The notes under the pieces are model-generated. The model was given only the letters and a program-made list of their open reading frames with translations, was not told the DNA's origin and searched no databases. From NCBI RefSeq assembly GCF_000381745.1, contig NZ_KB906983.1:1-64000 (forward strand): a stretch of 64,000 nt of DNA, written 5' to 3'. Shown here one piece after another: positions 1 to 8,213 of this stretch; position 1 is the stretch's first letter; every line of letters starts with the position of its first letter. Position numbers and translations under genes: made by a program. Origin of the DNA: Psychromonas ossibalaenae ATCC BAA-1528. GTDB lineage: Bacteria > Pseudomonadota > Gammaproteobacteria > Enterobacterales > Psychromonadaceae.

Positions 1-128
1 CGCCTAAGTATCTGGTCATTTTTGCTGGTTAAAATAGCGAATGCCTGTGTTGCACTCAATCGCGCGCCTTGACCTTAACTATTTTTCCTGCGCAAACTCT
101 GATCACTTTATTAAGCGGAATGGTATAA
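1..128. repeat. Family-B miniature repeat, copy 1, cut by window edge
   Basis: The left part (TAAGTA..TGGTCATTTTT) and the right end (TTATTAAG..GGTATAACAG) match the arms of the element at 38654-38819. The reverse complement of its right arm also resembles the left arm of that copy, including GCGCAGGAAAAAT, so the element behaves as a long imperfect hairpin. The left terminus lies outside the window. No coding capacity is seen. Assignment as a MITE-like non-autonomous element is an inference. Confidence 0.55.
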
Positions 129-387
129 CAGATATTCAACGCAAATGAACTAATTAGGTGAGCGGGCTAACAGAGAATTTTTTACTGAGAAAATACTGAA
201 AAAAGTCTGATTTAGTTGTGTAAAACAGTTCAGAACTTGGCCCTGTTGGTTTTACACAGAAGTCCCATAGCGGGTTGTCATATGTAATTTGAACTGATTT
301 GATGATTTGATCGATTTCACTAACTTAACGAGGTATAAATACGTTAAAATAGCGGGCTATTATCTTTGCTTTGAGCCCTTTATATTA

Positions 388-1677
388 ATGACCTCTATCA
401 CAACGCCAGCCAACTTTACAGAACTTGGCCTTATTCCTCCCTTGTTAGCTCGATTAACTGAGCTGGAATATCTGCAGCCAACGCCTATTCAAGCACAAGC
501 TATCCCAAGTATATTAGCGGGAGGTGACTTAATTGCAGGGGCAAATACCGGTTCGGGTAAAACGGCCGCCTTTGCACTGCCTATACTGCAGCACTTACAC
601 ACTCAAAAGCCATTGAGTAGTAAAAGCAGTAAAGGTAACTATGTTACTGGTCTGATTTTGGTGCCTACCCGTGAGCTGGCCAAGCAAGTTGCAGACAGCA
701 TTAAATCTTATGCGGTGCATTTTAACGGCGAGGTTAAAACGACTGCTGTTTTTGGTGGTGTATCTGCGAATACTCAAATGCTCGCATTACGCGGCGGTAC
801 TGATATTCTGGTTGCAACGCCCGGCCGATTACTAGATTTGATTTCAAGTAATGCTATTAAGCTCGACAGGGTTAAAACCTTAGTGCTTGATGAAGCTGAT
901 CGGATGCTAAGCCTGGGCTTTACTGAAGAGCTGTCTGCGCTGCTCGCATTATTGCCGAAGAAAAAACAGATTTTACTGTTTTCAGCGACATTTCCTGAGG
1001 AAGTACAGGCTTTAACCCAGGAACTGCTCAACGACCCTGTTGAAATACAATTGCAAAGTGCTGATGCCAGCACCTTAGTTCAGCGCGTTTTTACCGTTAA
1101 CAAGGGGCAGAAAACAGCCTTGTTAGCGTCTTTGATAAAACAACATCAATGGCGGCAGGCGCTAATTTTCGTTAATGCCAAAAACAGCTGTAATCACTTA
1201 GCTGAAAAACTCTCTAAACGCGGCATTAGCGCACAAGTGTTTCATGGCGATAAAGGTCAGGCTGCTCGAACTCGGGTACTTGATGCGTTTAAAGCAGGCG
1301 AAATTGAAGTGTTAATTGCAACTGATATTGCCGCCCGTGGTCTAGACATCGAAAAACTGCCCGTGGTGATCAATTTTGACTTACCAAGAAGTCCAGCAGA
1401 CTATATGCACCGTATTGGCCGAAGTGGCCGTGCCGGTGAAGTTGGCTTAGCATTATCACTTATCGATGTTGATGATTACCATCATTTCAAAGTAATCGAA
1501 AAAAAGAACAAGATCTGGCTTGAACGTGAACAAGTTGCCGGTTTTGAAGTCGCTGAAGTTATCAGTGGAGCATCTTCTGCTGCAGATAAACCGATGGCAA
1601 AGCCTGAAGGTAGTGCTAAGAAAAAACACAAAAATAAAGTGCAGATCAATGCACATATCTGGCGGAGAAATTCTTAA
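388..1677 (+). CDS. DEAD-box ATP-dependent RNA helicase, RhlE-like
   Basis: This is a 430-residue helicase acting on structured RNA in the cytoplasm. It has an N-terminal Q motif with PTPIQAQAIP, Walker A (GANTGSGKT, near residue 55), the PTREL motif, VATPGRLLDL, the DEAD box in VLDEADRML, the SAT motif in LLFSATF, and motif VI HRIGRSGRAG. The C-terminus is a short lysine-rich tail ending INAHIWRRNS. The overall pattern (FGGV, LRGG, ARGLDIE) is closest to the RhlE group. The reading frame stays open upstream to a TTG at 307, but that extension is not helicase-like. The ATG at 388 fits the family start, although no strong ribosome binding site precedes it. A terminator follows. Confidence 0.93.
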   Translation: MTSITTPANFTELGLIPPLLARLTELEYLQPTPIQAQAIPSILAGGDLIAGANTGSGKTAAFALPILQHLHTQKPLSSKSSKGNYVTGLILVPTRELAKQVADSIKSYAVHFNGEVKTTAVFGGVSANTQMLALRGGTDILVATPGRLLDLISSNAIKLDRVKTLVLDEADRMLSLGFTEELSALLALLPKKKQILLFSATFPEEVQALTQELLNDPVEIQLQSADASTLVQRVFTVNKGQKTALLASLIKQHQWRQALIFVNAKNSCNHLAEKLSKRGISAQVFHGDKGQAARTRVLDAFKAGEIEVLIATDIAARGLDIEKLPVVINFDLPRSPADYMHRIGRSGRAGEVGLALSLIDVDDYHHFKVIEKKNKIWLEREQVAGFEVAEVISGASSAADKPMAKPEGSAKKKHKNKVQINAHIWRRNS

Positions 1678-1710
1678 CCTGAATAAAAAGCAAACCTAGT
1701 AAACAAGGCC

Positions 1711-1749
1711 GGCGGCTGGATTTTCCCTTTTTCTTCGCCGCCTTTTTTT
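1711..1749 (+). terminator. Intrinsic terminator of the RNA helicase gene
   Basis: GGCGGC pairs with GCCGCC across a 20-nt pyrimidine-rich loop and is followed by a run of seven T. It lies just past the helicase stop, between convergent genes. Confidence 0.75.
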
Positions 1750-1758
1750 ATAAAATTT

Positions 1759-2178
1759 TTAAACTGTAGAATTTCTTTGTGCAGTCAGATCACTGAAATA
1801 CTGAACAAACTCCACTTCCAGGCCGTCAGGGTCTAAATAATAAATATTATGACGAAACGGATTATCATCTCCGTGCGTATGATGTTTAAAACCAGCATTT
1901 TCTAAACGAGCTTGTAACGCTTTAATATTACTGCTTTCAAAACCAAGGTGTGCAATTCCTGCTTGGTGAGCGCTGCGCTCTCTAGCTGGTGAATCAGCAT
2001 CATCATTTAAGGTGATATAAGTGCTGTTATCTCCAAAGTGCAGCCAGTTACGCGGTACTCCATACCACTCTGATTGTCCAGAGTCTCTGACTTTCCAGTC
2101 GGGAAAAGCAGCTTGATAAAAGGTTAAACTGTTTTGTATGTCTTTTACTACGATATTAATGTGCTCTAATCTGATCAT
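1759..2178 (-). CDS. VOC family (glyoxalase-fold) protein
   Basis: This is a 139-residue single-domain VOC metalloenzyme-fold protein. It opens with RLEHINIVVKDIQNSLTFY, which has the early metal-binding His, and closes with NIYYLDPDGLEVEFVQY, which carries the typical Glu ligand. HQAGIAHLGF supplies a mid-domain His. The substrate cannot be told from sequence. A good ribosome binding site (AAAGAGGAAC) precedes the ATG. The gene lies 29 bp downstream of the flavin reductase gene on the same strand and is probably its operon partner, so a detoxification or redox role is an inference. Confidence 0.88.
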   Translation of the reverse strand: MIRLEHINIVVKDIQNSLTFYQAAFPDWKVRDSGQSEWYGVPRNWLHFGDNSTYITLNDDADSPARERSAHQAGIAHLGFESSNIKALQARLENAGFKHHTHGDDNPFRHNIYYLDPDGLEVEFVQYFSDLTAQRNSTV

Positions 2179-2207
2179 ATGTTGTTCCTCTTTATCGTTA
2201 GTTTGGC

Positions 2208-2813
2208 TTACATACCATAAGCATATTTTTGTTGTAACTGTTTTTCCTGCTCGTTGAACTGCGTGCGTACCGCTAACATGGCTTGGGCATAGTTATTTAA
2301 CATATCCAAACAATAACTAATGCGATCGCGTAAGTTCTGGTCGTGTTGATCAACCGCTTGCTGTTCATTTAGTACCTGGTCGATATAGCGCACAATCAAA
2401 TAATCGGGTACCGGAATTAATTTGGTGTTTTTTAATGCATTCATACGCAGTTCTGCCACGGGATAAGTGCCGCTGATACCGCTACTGGTGCCTACTAACA
2501 TCACGGGTTTATGTGCGGTATCGGCCAGGTCACTCATTAATAATAAATTTTTAATTAACGGCGAAGCCGTACCTGCCCACTCCGGTGTCATTAAGATCAG
2601 CGCATCCGCTTCCTTAATTTGTGCCGCTGCTGCCTGCCATACAGGGCTGCTGTTTTTGTAGTCGGAAAGCGCATCCCAAAACGGTAAATCTAATTCGCAT
2701 AAATCAATGTGTCTGCTCTGTTTAAAAGCGTTTTTATTGTTGTTGATGTATTTTGCCGCTTTAGCGGTTTGTGAGTTTTTCCGATGACTGCCGCTGATCA
2801 CTAATAATTTCAT
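2208..2813 (-). CDS. NADPH-dependent FMN reductase family protein
   Basis: This is a 201-residue flavodoxin-like reductase. The N-terminus MKLLVISGSHRKNSQTAK carries the phosphate-binding loop for FMN, and LILMTPEWAGTASPLIKN is the second flavin loop typical of the NADPH-dependent FMN reductase family (azoreductase/chromate/quinone reductase types). Its substrate is unknown. It is the first gene of a two-gene operon with the VOC protein. It is divergent from a SufR-type regulator across a 95-bp gap that contains a strong inverted repeat, so regulation by that neighbour is likely. Confidence 0.88.
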   Translation of the reverse strand: MKLLVISGSHRKNSQTAKAAKYINNNKNAFKQSRHIDLCELDLPFWDALSDYKNSSPVWQAAAAQIKEADALILMTPEWAGTASPLIKNLLLMSDLADTAHKPVMLVGTSSGISGTYPVAELRMNALKNTKLIPVPDYLIVRYIDQVLNEQQAVDQHDQNLRDRISYCLDMLNNYAQAMLAVRTQFNEQEKQLQQKYAYGM

Positions 2814-2849
2814 CTGGTTTTCCTGCTGCTTATTTGCTGTGTTGTACTG

Positions 2850-2884
2850 TTTACTTATTAAGTAAAGAAAAAACTTTACTTAAT
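2850..2884. promoter_or_regulatory. Operator-like nested inverted repeats between regulator and reductase operon
   Basis: Perfect 11-bp arms ATTAAGTAAAG (2857-2867) and CTTTACTTAAT (2874-2884) flank six A. A third half-site, TTTACTT at 2850-2856, forms an overlapping 7-bp palindrome with AAGTAAA. This gives three TTTACTTA-type half-sites in the divergent promoter gap. The motif is seen directly. Binding by the adjacent regulator is inferred. Confidence 0.7.
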
Positions 2885-2908
2885 GTTCTGGCAGGTAATA
2901 ATACGGCT

Positions 2909-3550
2909 ATGAATAAACATGAAAAAAACCGCCGAAAAACCACTGAAAATCTTTTTCAATTACTGAAAGAGAACGGGGCAATGACCGCCAAACAGTTATC
3001 TGAAATATTGAAGATGACTACCATGGGGGTGCGCCAACACCTGCAGTTATTAGAAGAAAATGAAGAGCTTGCTTTTTTCGACCAAAAAGCGCCGAGAGGG
3101 CGGCCGACCCGTTTTTGGAAGCTTACAGAAAAAGCTAATAGCCGCTTTGAAGACAGGCATGAAGAGCTAACCGTGCAGCTGCTTATCTCGGTACGCGAAG
3201 TGTTTGGCGAGCAGGGCCTGGATAAACTCATTAGCCAGCGTGAACAGGCAATGCTAAGCAGTTATCAGCAAGCGATGCAGGGGGCAGAAAGTATTGAAGC
3301 GCGCCTTATTAAACTAGTGGAATTACGCAGTGCAGAAGGTTATATGGCCAGCGTTGAACAGCAGGACGGCAGCTGGTGGTTTTTAGAAAACCACTGTCCA
3401 ATTTGTGCTGCCGCCGTCGCGTGTGTTGGTTTTTGTCGTTCTGAGCTGGAAATATTTCAACAGCTATTTACGGGGCTTGCTAGCATTTCTCGTGAAGAGC
3501 ATATTGTCGAAGGGGCAAGGCGCTGTGCCTATCAGGTTAAGCCTTTGTAA
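2909..3550 (+). CDS. SufR-like winged-helix transcriptional regulator with C-terminal cysteines
   Basis: This is a 213-residue regulator. An N-terminal winged helix (NGAMTAKQLSEILKMTTMGVRQHLQLLEENEEL, then RGRPTRFWKLTEKA) matches the SufR/DeoR-like group. The C-terminal part has CPICAAAVACVGFC and a later GARRCAYQV, an arrangement that in SufR-type proteins can bind an iron-sulfur cluster. Cluster binding is inferred from family knowledge. The ATG at 2909 is chosen because the upstream TTG-initiated extension (from 2834) runs through the operator and is not regulator-like. It probably autoregulates and controls the divergent flavin reductase/VOC operon, sensing redox or Fe-S state. Confidence 0.82.
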   Translation: MNKHEKNRRKTTENLFQLLKENGAMTAKQLSEILKMTTMGVRQHLQLLEENEELAFFDQKAPRGRPTRFWKLTEKANSRFEDRHEELTVQLLISVREVFGEQGLDKLISQREQAMLSSYQQAMQGAESIEARLIKLVELRSAEGYMASVEQQDGSWWFLENHCPICAAAVACVGFCRSELEIFQQLFTGLASISREEHIVEGARRCAYQVKPL

Positions 3551-3965
3551 GCTGAGGGGGCTAGTTGCATTTTAAAGGTGCCTGAAAGTGCATCCATGTG
3601 ATGCTGTAAAATACCGATCTACTGTGGCGGTTTTAAAGTTTAAATTCAATTATTTTTGTCCATTGGATAACGAGAGAAAATATATGTCAGGCGAAAGAAT
3701 TACTCTTGATGGTGAAAGGTGAAGGTACCTTAAATGCGCTAAGGACTGAAGATTGTCCAGAAGTGAAAGTGGAGAGATTCGTTGAGCTATAGATATAGCA
3801 AATTCGCAGGCACGTAGGAAATACATTACATCAAAAGATCCGCAAATCAGTATATTTAGTTGTAAATGCAGCTGCTTCGCAGTAAACGTAGAATAGCAGC
3901 TGATTCACTCCGGTAACTGCTGGCTGCGTTATATATAACCTAAAATTAAGAGTAAATAATTACAT
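3551..3965. other. Intergenic region without a recognisable gene
   Basis: This is 415 bp. The only coding-like stretch is a 27-codon frame at 3709-3792 (starts MVKGEGTLNALRTEDCPEV, ends ERFVEL), preceded by a second short frame (MSGERITLDGER). This could be a remnant of a broken gene, but its family was not recognised. Near 3930 lies the self-complementary stretch GGTTATATATAACC-like (GTTATATATAAC). Nothing else is supported. Confidence 0.4.
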
Positions 3966-4529
3966 ATGAAATGTTCCGTATATATTGCAGCAAGCGCTGA
4001 TGGTTATATCGCAGCACTGGATGGTGGTGTTGACTGGCTGCATACTGCTGGAAAACAAGATGCCGATATGAGCAGTAATCCCGATATGGGTTTTGAAAAA
4101 TTTATCAGATCGGTAGACTGCATGATCATGGGGCGTAAATGTATGGAAGTCATTTCTAATATGAATTTAGCGCCTGAACAATGGCCTTACGGTGACGCTA
4201 AGATCTATGTGTTAAGTAACTCAGTGAAGAACCCGCCAGAAAACTTGAAAGAGAAAATCGAAATGTATTCTGGTGACATTCAGAAACTAATTAATAAGCT
4301 GGAAGTCGATGGTTTTAATCATGCTTACATTGATGGTAGAGCAACCATTACCTCTTTTATTAACCTTAAACTTATCAATGAAATGACGATCACCAAAGCC
4401 CCTGTACTGCTAGGGCAGGGAATTCCACTTTTTGGTCAAATCAAACAGAGTATTAAGCTTGAAAATTCACAAGCCACGGCATTTCCTAATGACTTCATAC
4501 AAGTTAAGTACAGTGTCAATTACCTATAA
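3966..4529 (+). CDS. Dihydrofolate reductase family protein (RibD C-terminal-like)
   Basis: This is a 187-residue protein of the RibD-C/DHFR fold. The start MKCSVYIAASADGYIAALDGGVDWL is the hallmark N-terminus of this family. DCMIMGRKCMEVI and IYVLSNS mark the nucleotide-binding strands, and MTITKAPVLLGQGIPLFG is the typical C-terminal motif. Members are NADPH-dependent reductases of unknown substrate and are not true folate enzymes. The gene stands alone between two long gene-poor stretches, which is compatible with acquisition as a single-gene insert. No attachment site could be confirmed. Confidence 0.85.
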   Translation: MKCSVYIAASADGYIAALDGGVDWLHTAGKQDADMSSNPDMGFEKFIRSVDCMIMGRKCMEVISNMNLAPEQWPYGDAKIYVLSNSVKNPPENLKEKIEMYSGDIQKLINKLEVDGFNHAYIDGRATITSFINLKLINEMTITKAPVLLGQGIPLFGQIKQSIKLENSQATAFPNDFIQVKYSVNYL

Positions 4530-5127
4530 AAAATAAGAATGTGTGTCGATCAGTCGGCACTTATTTATCGTTTTGGCTGTTTATTACTATTGCCCTTTAG
4601 TTTGTCCTGCATTATTCAACTTCTCTAAGCTTTTCACTGAAGTTCCATTTTAAATTATTGTGATACGATAATTGCTGCAGGGGCGGGGATTCTTGAGCCG
4701 TTTGACTTACGCCTGAAAGCTGAAAAAACATGTATAACACCCAAATATCTTCGGTATTGAGAGCATTGAGGACAGGTCTTTAATTTTGAGTTCTCACTCA
4801 AGGTGGGAATGTAGAGCTGCTTAACCAGTTTGTACTGAACAAAATAATAATTGGGCCTGCCTTGCTTCTAAACTAAAAGTATAAAAAGCAAGGCTCCTGC
4901 ATATTGAGTAAAAAACTTTATTACTCACCCGTAGTGAAACAAGGTGATGTTGAATTGAACAATTCCTGTATGTTTTGTAATTTTTGATGACAGGGTGTGG
5001 AAATGTGATCTGCTTCACGGAATGTGTTTTAACTGCTTAGATGTATAAGAGTTGTCGATGTATTACCTTAATTTGCTTTAAACTATTTTTGTTTAAATTT
5101 TTTACAGCAAAGCAGTGGTGAGTTGAA
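4530..5127. other. Intergenic region, no supported gene
   Basis: This is 598 bp and AT-rich. Small hairpins are visible, for example GAGTAA...TTACTC near 4914-4929 and TTGAG...CTCAA near 4789-4801. A 65-codon frame on the minus strand (4821-5018) has no ribosome binding site or recognisable similarity and is treated as chance. The promoter of the AraC gene should lie at the right end. Confidence 0.4.
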
Positions 5128-5976
5128 ATGCAGTGGCCGGAGTTGTGTGAGATTTCCAGTAAATGTAAACAGCATATACTGGAGCGGGAAGATGAAGCAA
5201 AATTAGCGACACTGGGTTATGCCCAGCTTGGCTCATGTGATGCCCTTGAAGCCTTCAGTCTGTACCGTCAGGATCCTAAATATCATATGCTGTTATATAC
5301 AACACACGGGGTCGGGCTTCTGCATACGCAGGATGAGTCGTTTCGCCTTGAAGCCGGATCATTAATTGTGGTGCCGAAGGGCTGCGCAAATGGTTTTGAG
5401 ATGGGCTGCTCGCACTGGTCTGTAACCTGGGTAATGCTTGACGGTAGATTAAAGTGGCCGCTGCTGAAAAACTCCGGTGCTTATCTGCAGTCCACCACCT
5501 ATGGCGCAGTACTGCGCCATACCATTGAGTCTTTAGTGCTCAGCGGCAAATATTGCGAGTTTGATGATCCCTGTCTGCATAATATGCTGGTGGAGCAGCT
5601 GCAGCATATTGTGTCATCCAGTCTGCAGAAAAAAACGCAGTTATCAGCGGTGCAGATGCGCCTGCAGCATTTCACTTATCTGCTTAGTCAGCAGCTTCAT
5701 AAAGACTGGACGGTCGAGCAGATGGCTGCTCTTATTTATTGTTCGCCGGCACACTTATACCGTTTAACTAATCAGTGGTTAGCGAAAACACCCATGCAGC
5801 ACCTGCAGGATCTGCGTATTGAGCAGGCTAAACAGTCTTTAGCGCTGCAGCACTGGTCTATTCAGGAGATCGCGCAGCAGGTAGGTTTTAAGGAGCTGGC
5901 CAATTTCAGCCGTCGTTTTAAAACACTGGTGGGCAAAACACCCACAGCCTATCGGGCTGAAAAACGTGCTGAATAG
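5128..5976 (+). CDS. AraC family transcriptional regulator
   Basis: This is a 282-residue regulator with an N-terminal cupin-like effector domain (about residues 30-110, including LYTTHGVGLLHTQDESFRL and LEAGSLIVVPKG) and a C-terminal double helix-turn-helix (about residues 180-278). The second HTH shows the family signature IQEIAQQVGFKELANFSRRF followed by GKTPTAYR. The effector is not evident. The ATG is preceded by a modest GTGAG sequence. No obvious target operon is adjacent: the next intact gene is a quinol monooxygenase beyond a decayed LysR gene. Confidence 0.9.
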   Translation: MQWPELCEISSKCKQHILEREDEAKLATLGYAQLGSCDALEAFSLYRQDPKYHMLLYTTHGVGLLHTQDESFRLEAGSLIVVPKGCANGFEMGCSHWSVTWVMLDGRLKWPLLKNSGAYLQSTTYGAVLRHTIESLVLSGKYCEFDDPCLHNMLVEQLQHIVSSSLQKKTQLSAVQMRLQHFTYLLSQQLHKDWTVEQMAALIYCSPAHLYRLTNQWLAKTPMQHLQDLRIEQAKQSLALQHWSIQEIAQQVGFKELANFSRRFKTLVGKTPTAYRAEKRAE

Positions 5977-6031
5977 GCCTGTGTTTAGCTGCGGAATTGT
6001 TTAACTTGTACAGCTTAAAACCTGTGAAATT

Positions 6032-6533
6032 TTACTGCGCAGCATATCCCGCAGTACTAACAGATTTACGGTTAGGGCAGACCATAAACAACTCTGTCTG
6101 AGTCCGGTATGGCGATAAGATTTCTACTGCATGGCTGAGTTTAAGGTCCGTGCTCATATCCAGCTGGGATTTATATGCGATGCCTCTGCCGGCTGCCACC
6201 CAGCGTCTGATAATATCCCCGTCATTACATAAGCGGTTGCTGTTCACTTGTATTTTACAGAGTCGGTTTTTCTGCTGAAACTCCCAGTTATCATAAACCC
6301 GGTTTCCAAGACAGTAGATTAAGCAGTTATGGTTGAGCAGATCCAGAGGAACTTTCGGGGTGCCGAACTGCTTTAAGTGTGCGGGGGATGCGCAGGTTAT
6401 TCAGTTTATTTTAGTAATAGAGAAAGCCGCCAGTGAAGAGTCCTGCGACTGTAATATCAAGCTGTTGTGCTGCCAGGGTGATGCTTTGATTCTCTATTAT
6501 AGGGATAAAAAGTTCAAGATCAGCAGTGTTCAT
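6032..6533 (-). pseudogene. Decayed LysR family transcriptional regulator
   Basis: Reading the minus strand from ATG at 6533 gives a LysR N-terminus (MNTADLELFIPIIENQS, then ITLAAQQLDIT). The frame breaks near the recognition helix; a shifted frame reads SLAAFSITKIN. From about 6400 to the stop at 6032 another frame encodes the end of a LysR effector domain (CASPAHLKQFGTPKVPLDLL ... NDGDIIRRWVAAGRGIAYKS ... AVEILSPYRTQTELFMVCP). The total is 502 bp, which is not a multiple of three, against about 900 bp for an intact gene. The gene therefore has an internal deletion of roughly 130 codons plus a frameshift. It is divergent from the monooxygenase gene at 6633, the usual layout for a LysR gene and its target. 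Confidence 0.8.
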
Positions 6534-6632
6534 TATCAAAATTATTTTGAAAGTGTAAGGGAGTTACCCCTGTTTATGTTTATTTTAGCACTGGCTATAA
6601 TCACTGCAACTCAACAACAGAAGGTAAGTAAA

Positions 6633-6926
6633 ATGAAAAATGTATTAACGATTGTCGCGCGAATAGAAGCAAAAGCAGATAAGGTTGAATTAGTTAAGAG
6701 CGAATTATTAAAACTGATTGAGCCGACCCGTAAGGAAGAGGGATGTATTCAGTATGATCTGCATCAAGATAGACTTAACCCTAGTGTTTTTGTATTTTAT
6801 GAAAACTGGGAAAGCAGAGAGTTATGGCAGACGCATATGAATAATTCGCATTTAGCTGAATATATGCAGGCAACTGAAGGTGCGGTTGCAGACTTTACCT
6901 TAAATGAAATGCGTGTTATTGCATAA
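6633..6926 (+). CDS. Putative quinol monooxygenase (ABM domain)
   Basis: This is a 97-residue antibiotic-biosynthesis-monooxygenase-fold protein. It shows IVARIEAKADKVELVKSELLKLIEPTRKEEGC, then IQYDLHQD, VFVFYENWESRELWQTHMNNSHL, the typical YgiN-like pattern; E. coli YgiN is a quinol monooxygenase. The ATG at 6633 is preceded by AAGGTAAG. The open frame upstream (to 6333) overlaps the LysR remnant and is not coding. Its dedicated LysR regulator seems to have been lost, so its control may now be constitutive; this is an inference. Confidence 0.87.
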   Translation: MKNVLTIVARIEAKADKVELVKSELLKLIEPTRKEEGCIQYDLHQDRLNPSVFVFYENWESRELWQTHMNNSHLAEYMQATEGAVADFTLNEMRVIA

Positions 6927-6937
6927 TTTTCATTACT

Positions 6938-6967
6938 CCTCGTTCCGGTGTTTTTGCGGGAACGAGG
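6938..6967. terminator. Hairpin between convergent genes
   Basis: CCTCGTTCC pairs with GGAACGAGG across a 12-nt loop, located between the monooxygenase stop and the end of the Imm51-like gene. There is no clear T run, so termination is only probable. Confidence 0.45.
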
Positions 6968-6999
6968 GGAAACAATTTGTTATGACTGACGTAAGCTGT

Positions 7000-7347
7000 T
7001 TAAGCTGCATTTGGTTCAAAATCGTATTGCGCATACCGTGTAATATGCGCATCTAATAAATCCTGATCCTGGTAAAATTCAAACACCATTTCTGCAATTT
7101 CATGTAATGCATCTTTATCTTCGCTGCGGATGCAAAACATCATAGTTTCATCACCAAAGGTGAGTTTTGACAGCAGTTGTGGGTTTTTTTCTGTCAGCAG
7201 GTTTTCTATCAGCAGGGCCCAGTCTTCTCCATCCCCCAGAAAGTCATGGCGCTCAAATGCCGTCCATTTCATATCACTTAAAGTAAGGGTATGGTTTCTT
7301 TGGAAAGTTGAAATCAAGAAAGGCTGGTAAACGTTTATCTGCTTCAT
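7000..7347 (-). CDS. Imm51-like immunity-family protein, orphan
   Basis: This is a 115-residue acidic protein without signal peptide or membrane segment. The pattern FERHDFLGDGEDWALLIENLL, LLSKLTFGDETMMFCIRSED, ALHEIAEMVFEFY resembles the Imm51 immunity family, whose members neutralise polymorphic toxins or occur as solitary paralogues. The match is by recollection of the family pattern and is moderate. No toxin gene is nearby. A ribosome binding site is plausible (AGAGACATT upstream of ATG). It could alternatively be an unrelated small conserved protein. Confidence 0.6.
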   Translation of the reverse strand: MKQINVYQPFLISTFQRNHTLTLSDMKWTAFERHDFLGDGEDWALLIENLLTEKNPQLLSKLTFGDETMMFCIRSEDKDALHEIAEMVFEFYQDQDLLDAHITRYAQYDFEPNAA

Positions 7348-7617
7348 AATGTCTCTCTGAGGTAAATTAATTAAATCCTTGTATTTACAAGGGCCGCTGC
7401 TTGCTGTTCATCCTACTCAGGCATCATTTTTTTAATGGTGCATATATCAAGCTTTTGAATTTAAAAAGTAAAGTCTGTTAAATTAAGCTTCAATTTACTC
7501 AATTATGTGAACACCGCTGCTGGATATAAAAAGTGCTCGGGAGCTGATCCTTTGAATAAAAATCTATAAGTGACATAATTGAATTTTAAATGCTTTAATT
7601 TTGTAAAAGGAAGTCAC

Positions 7618-8127
7618 ATGAAATGTCCTAGAACAGGCGTCGACCTGAAACCCGTAAACATAGGGGGGATTACCGTCGATATTTCTGAAAAATGCGGCGG
7701 TGTTTTTTTTGATCATGATGAAATAGAAAAGTTCGATGAAAAAACCAAAATACGCGGCGGTTTATTAGTCCAGCATCTAAAACAGTTTACTCCACCACCA
7801 TTGAATTTAAATAAACATGTTAATTGCCCCAAGTGTACGGGTACAGTGATGGATAGAAGTTTTTACAGCTCGAAAAATAAAATTGAAGTCGATAAGTGTC
7901 CGTCTTGTGCCGGTATCTGGTTTGATTTTGGCGAATTAGAAAAACTGCGGAATTTAATCCCGGTATCAAACGGCAGTTATAAAAGCGGCAGGCAGTTTGA
8001 AGAGCAGTTGTTAAACAGCCCTGCTTATCAAGAGTATAAATCAGCCCTTGATGATAATGCGGATGATACCGCTCGTCGTGAAAAAGCAGATCAACTGCAT
8101 CTGTTTTTATTTAACTGTATTTATTAA
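7618..8127 (+). CDS. Zinc-ribbon (zf-TFIIB type) protein
   Basis: This is a 169-residue protein with two zinc-ribbon-like halves. The first is MKCPRTGVDLKPVNIGGITVDISEKCGGVFFDHDEIEKF. The second has NCPKCTGTVMDRSFY and VDKCPSCAGIWFDFGELEKLRN, the GxWFDxGE-type motif typical of zf-TFIIB proteins. In the first ribbon some cysteines are missing (CPxTG and CGGVFF), so only the second probably binds zinc. The ATG at 7618 follows AAAGGAAGTCAC, a clear ribosome binding site, and is preferred to the upstream in-frame ATG at 7579. The function of this family is unknown. Confidence 0.85.
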   Translation: MKCPRTGVDLKPVNIGGITVDISEKCGGVFFDHDEIEKFDEKTKIRGGLLVQHLKQFTPPPLNLNKHVNCPKCTGTVMDRSFYSSKNKIEVDKCPSCAGIWFDFGELEKLRNLIPVSNGSYKSGRQFEEQLLNSPAYQEYKSALDDNADDTARREKADQLHLFLFNCIY

Positions 8128-8213
8128 AAAAATAGAGCTGATTTTTAAACTCCCTTTGTTTCAGATTCTCTAAACCCCTTATGCGGCACTGCTCTCCTGT
8201 TGTTTTATAAATA

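Noticed and set aside
3900-3960. Integron attC-like site before the RibD-like gene
   Set aside because: A GTTATATATAAC palindrome is present, but the core-site pattern GTTRRRY and paired simple sites on both sides of the gene could not be shown.
4821-5018. 65-codon minus-strand frame
   Set aside because: No ribosome binding site, no family resemblance and low-complexity AT-rich sequence; likely chance.
6333-6632. N-terminal extension of the quinol monooxygenase frame
   Set aside because: It overlaps the LysR remnant on the other strand. The family starts at the ATG at 6633 with its own ribosome binding site.
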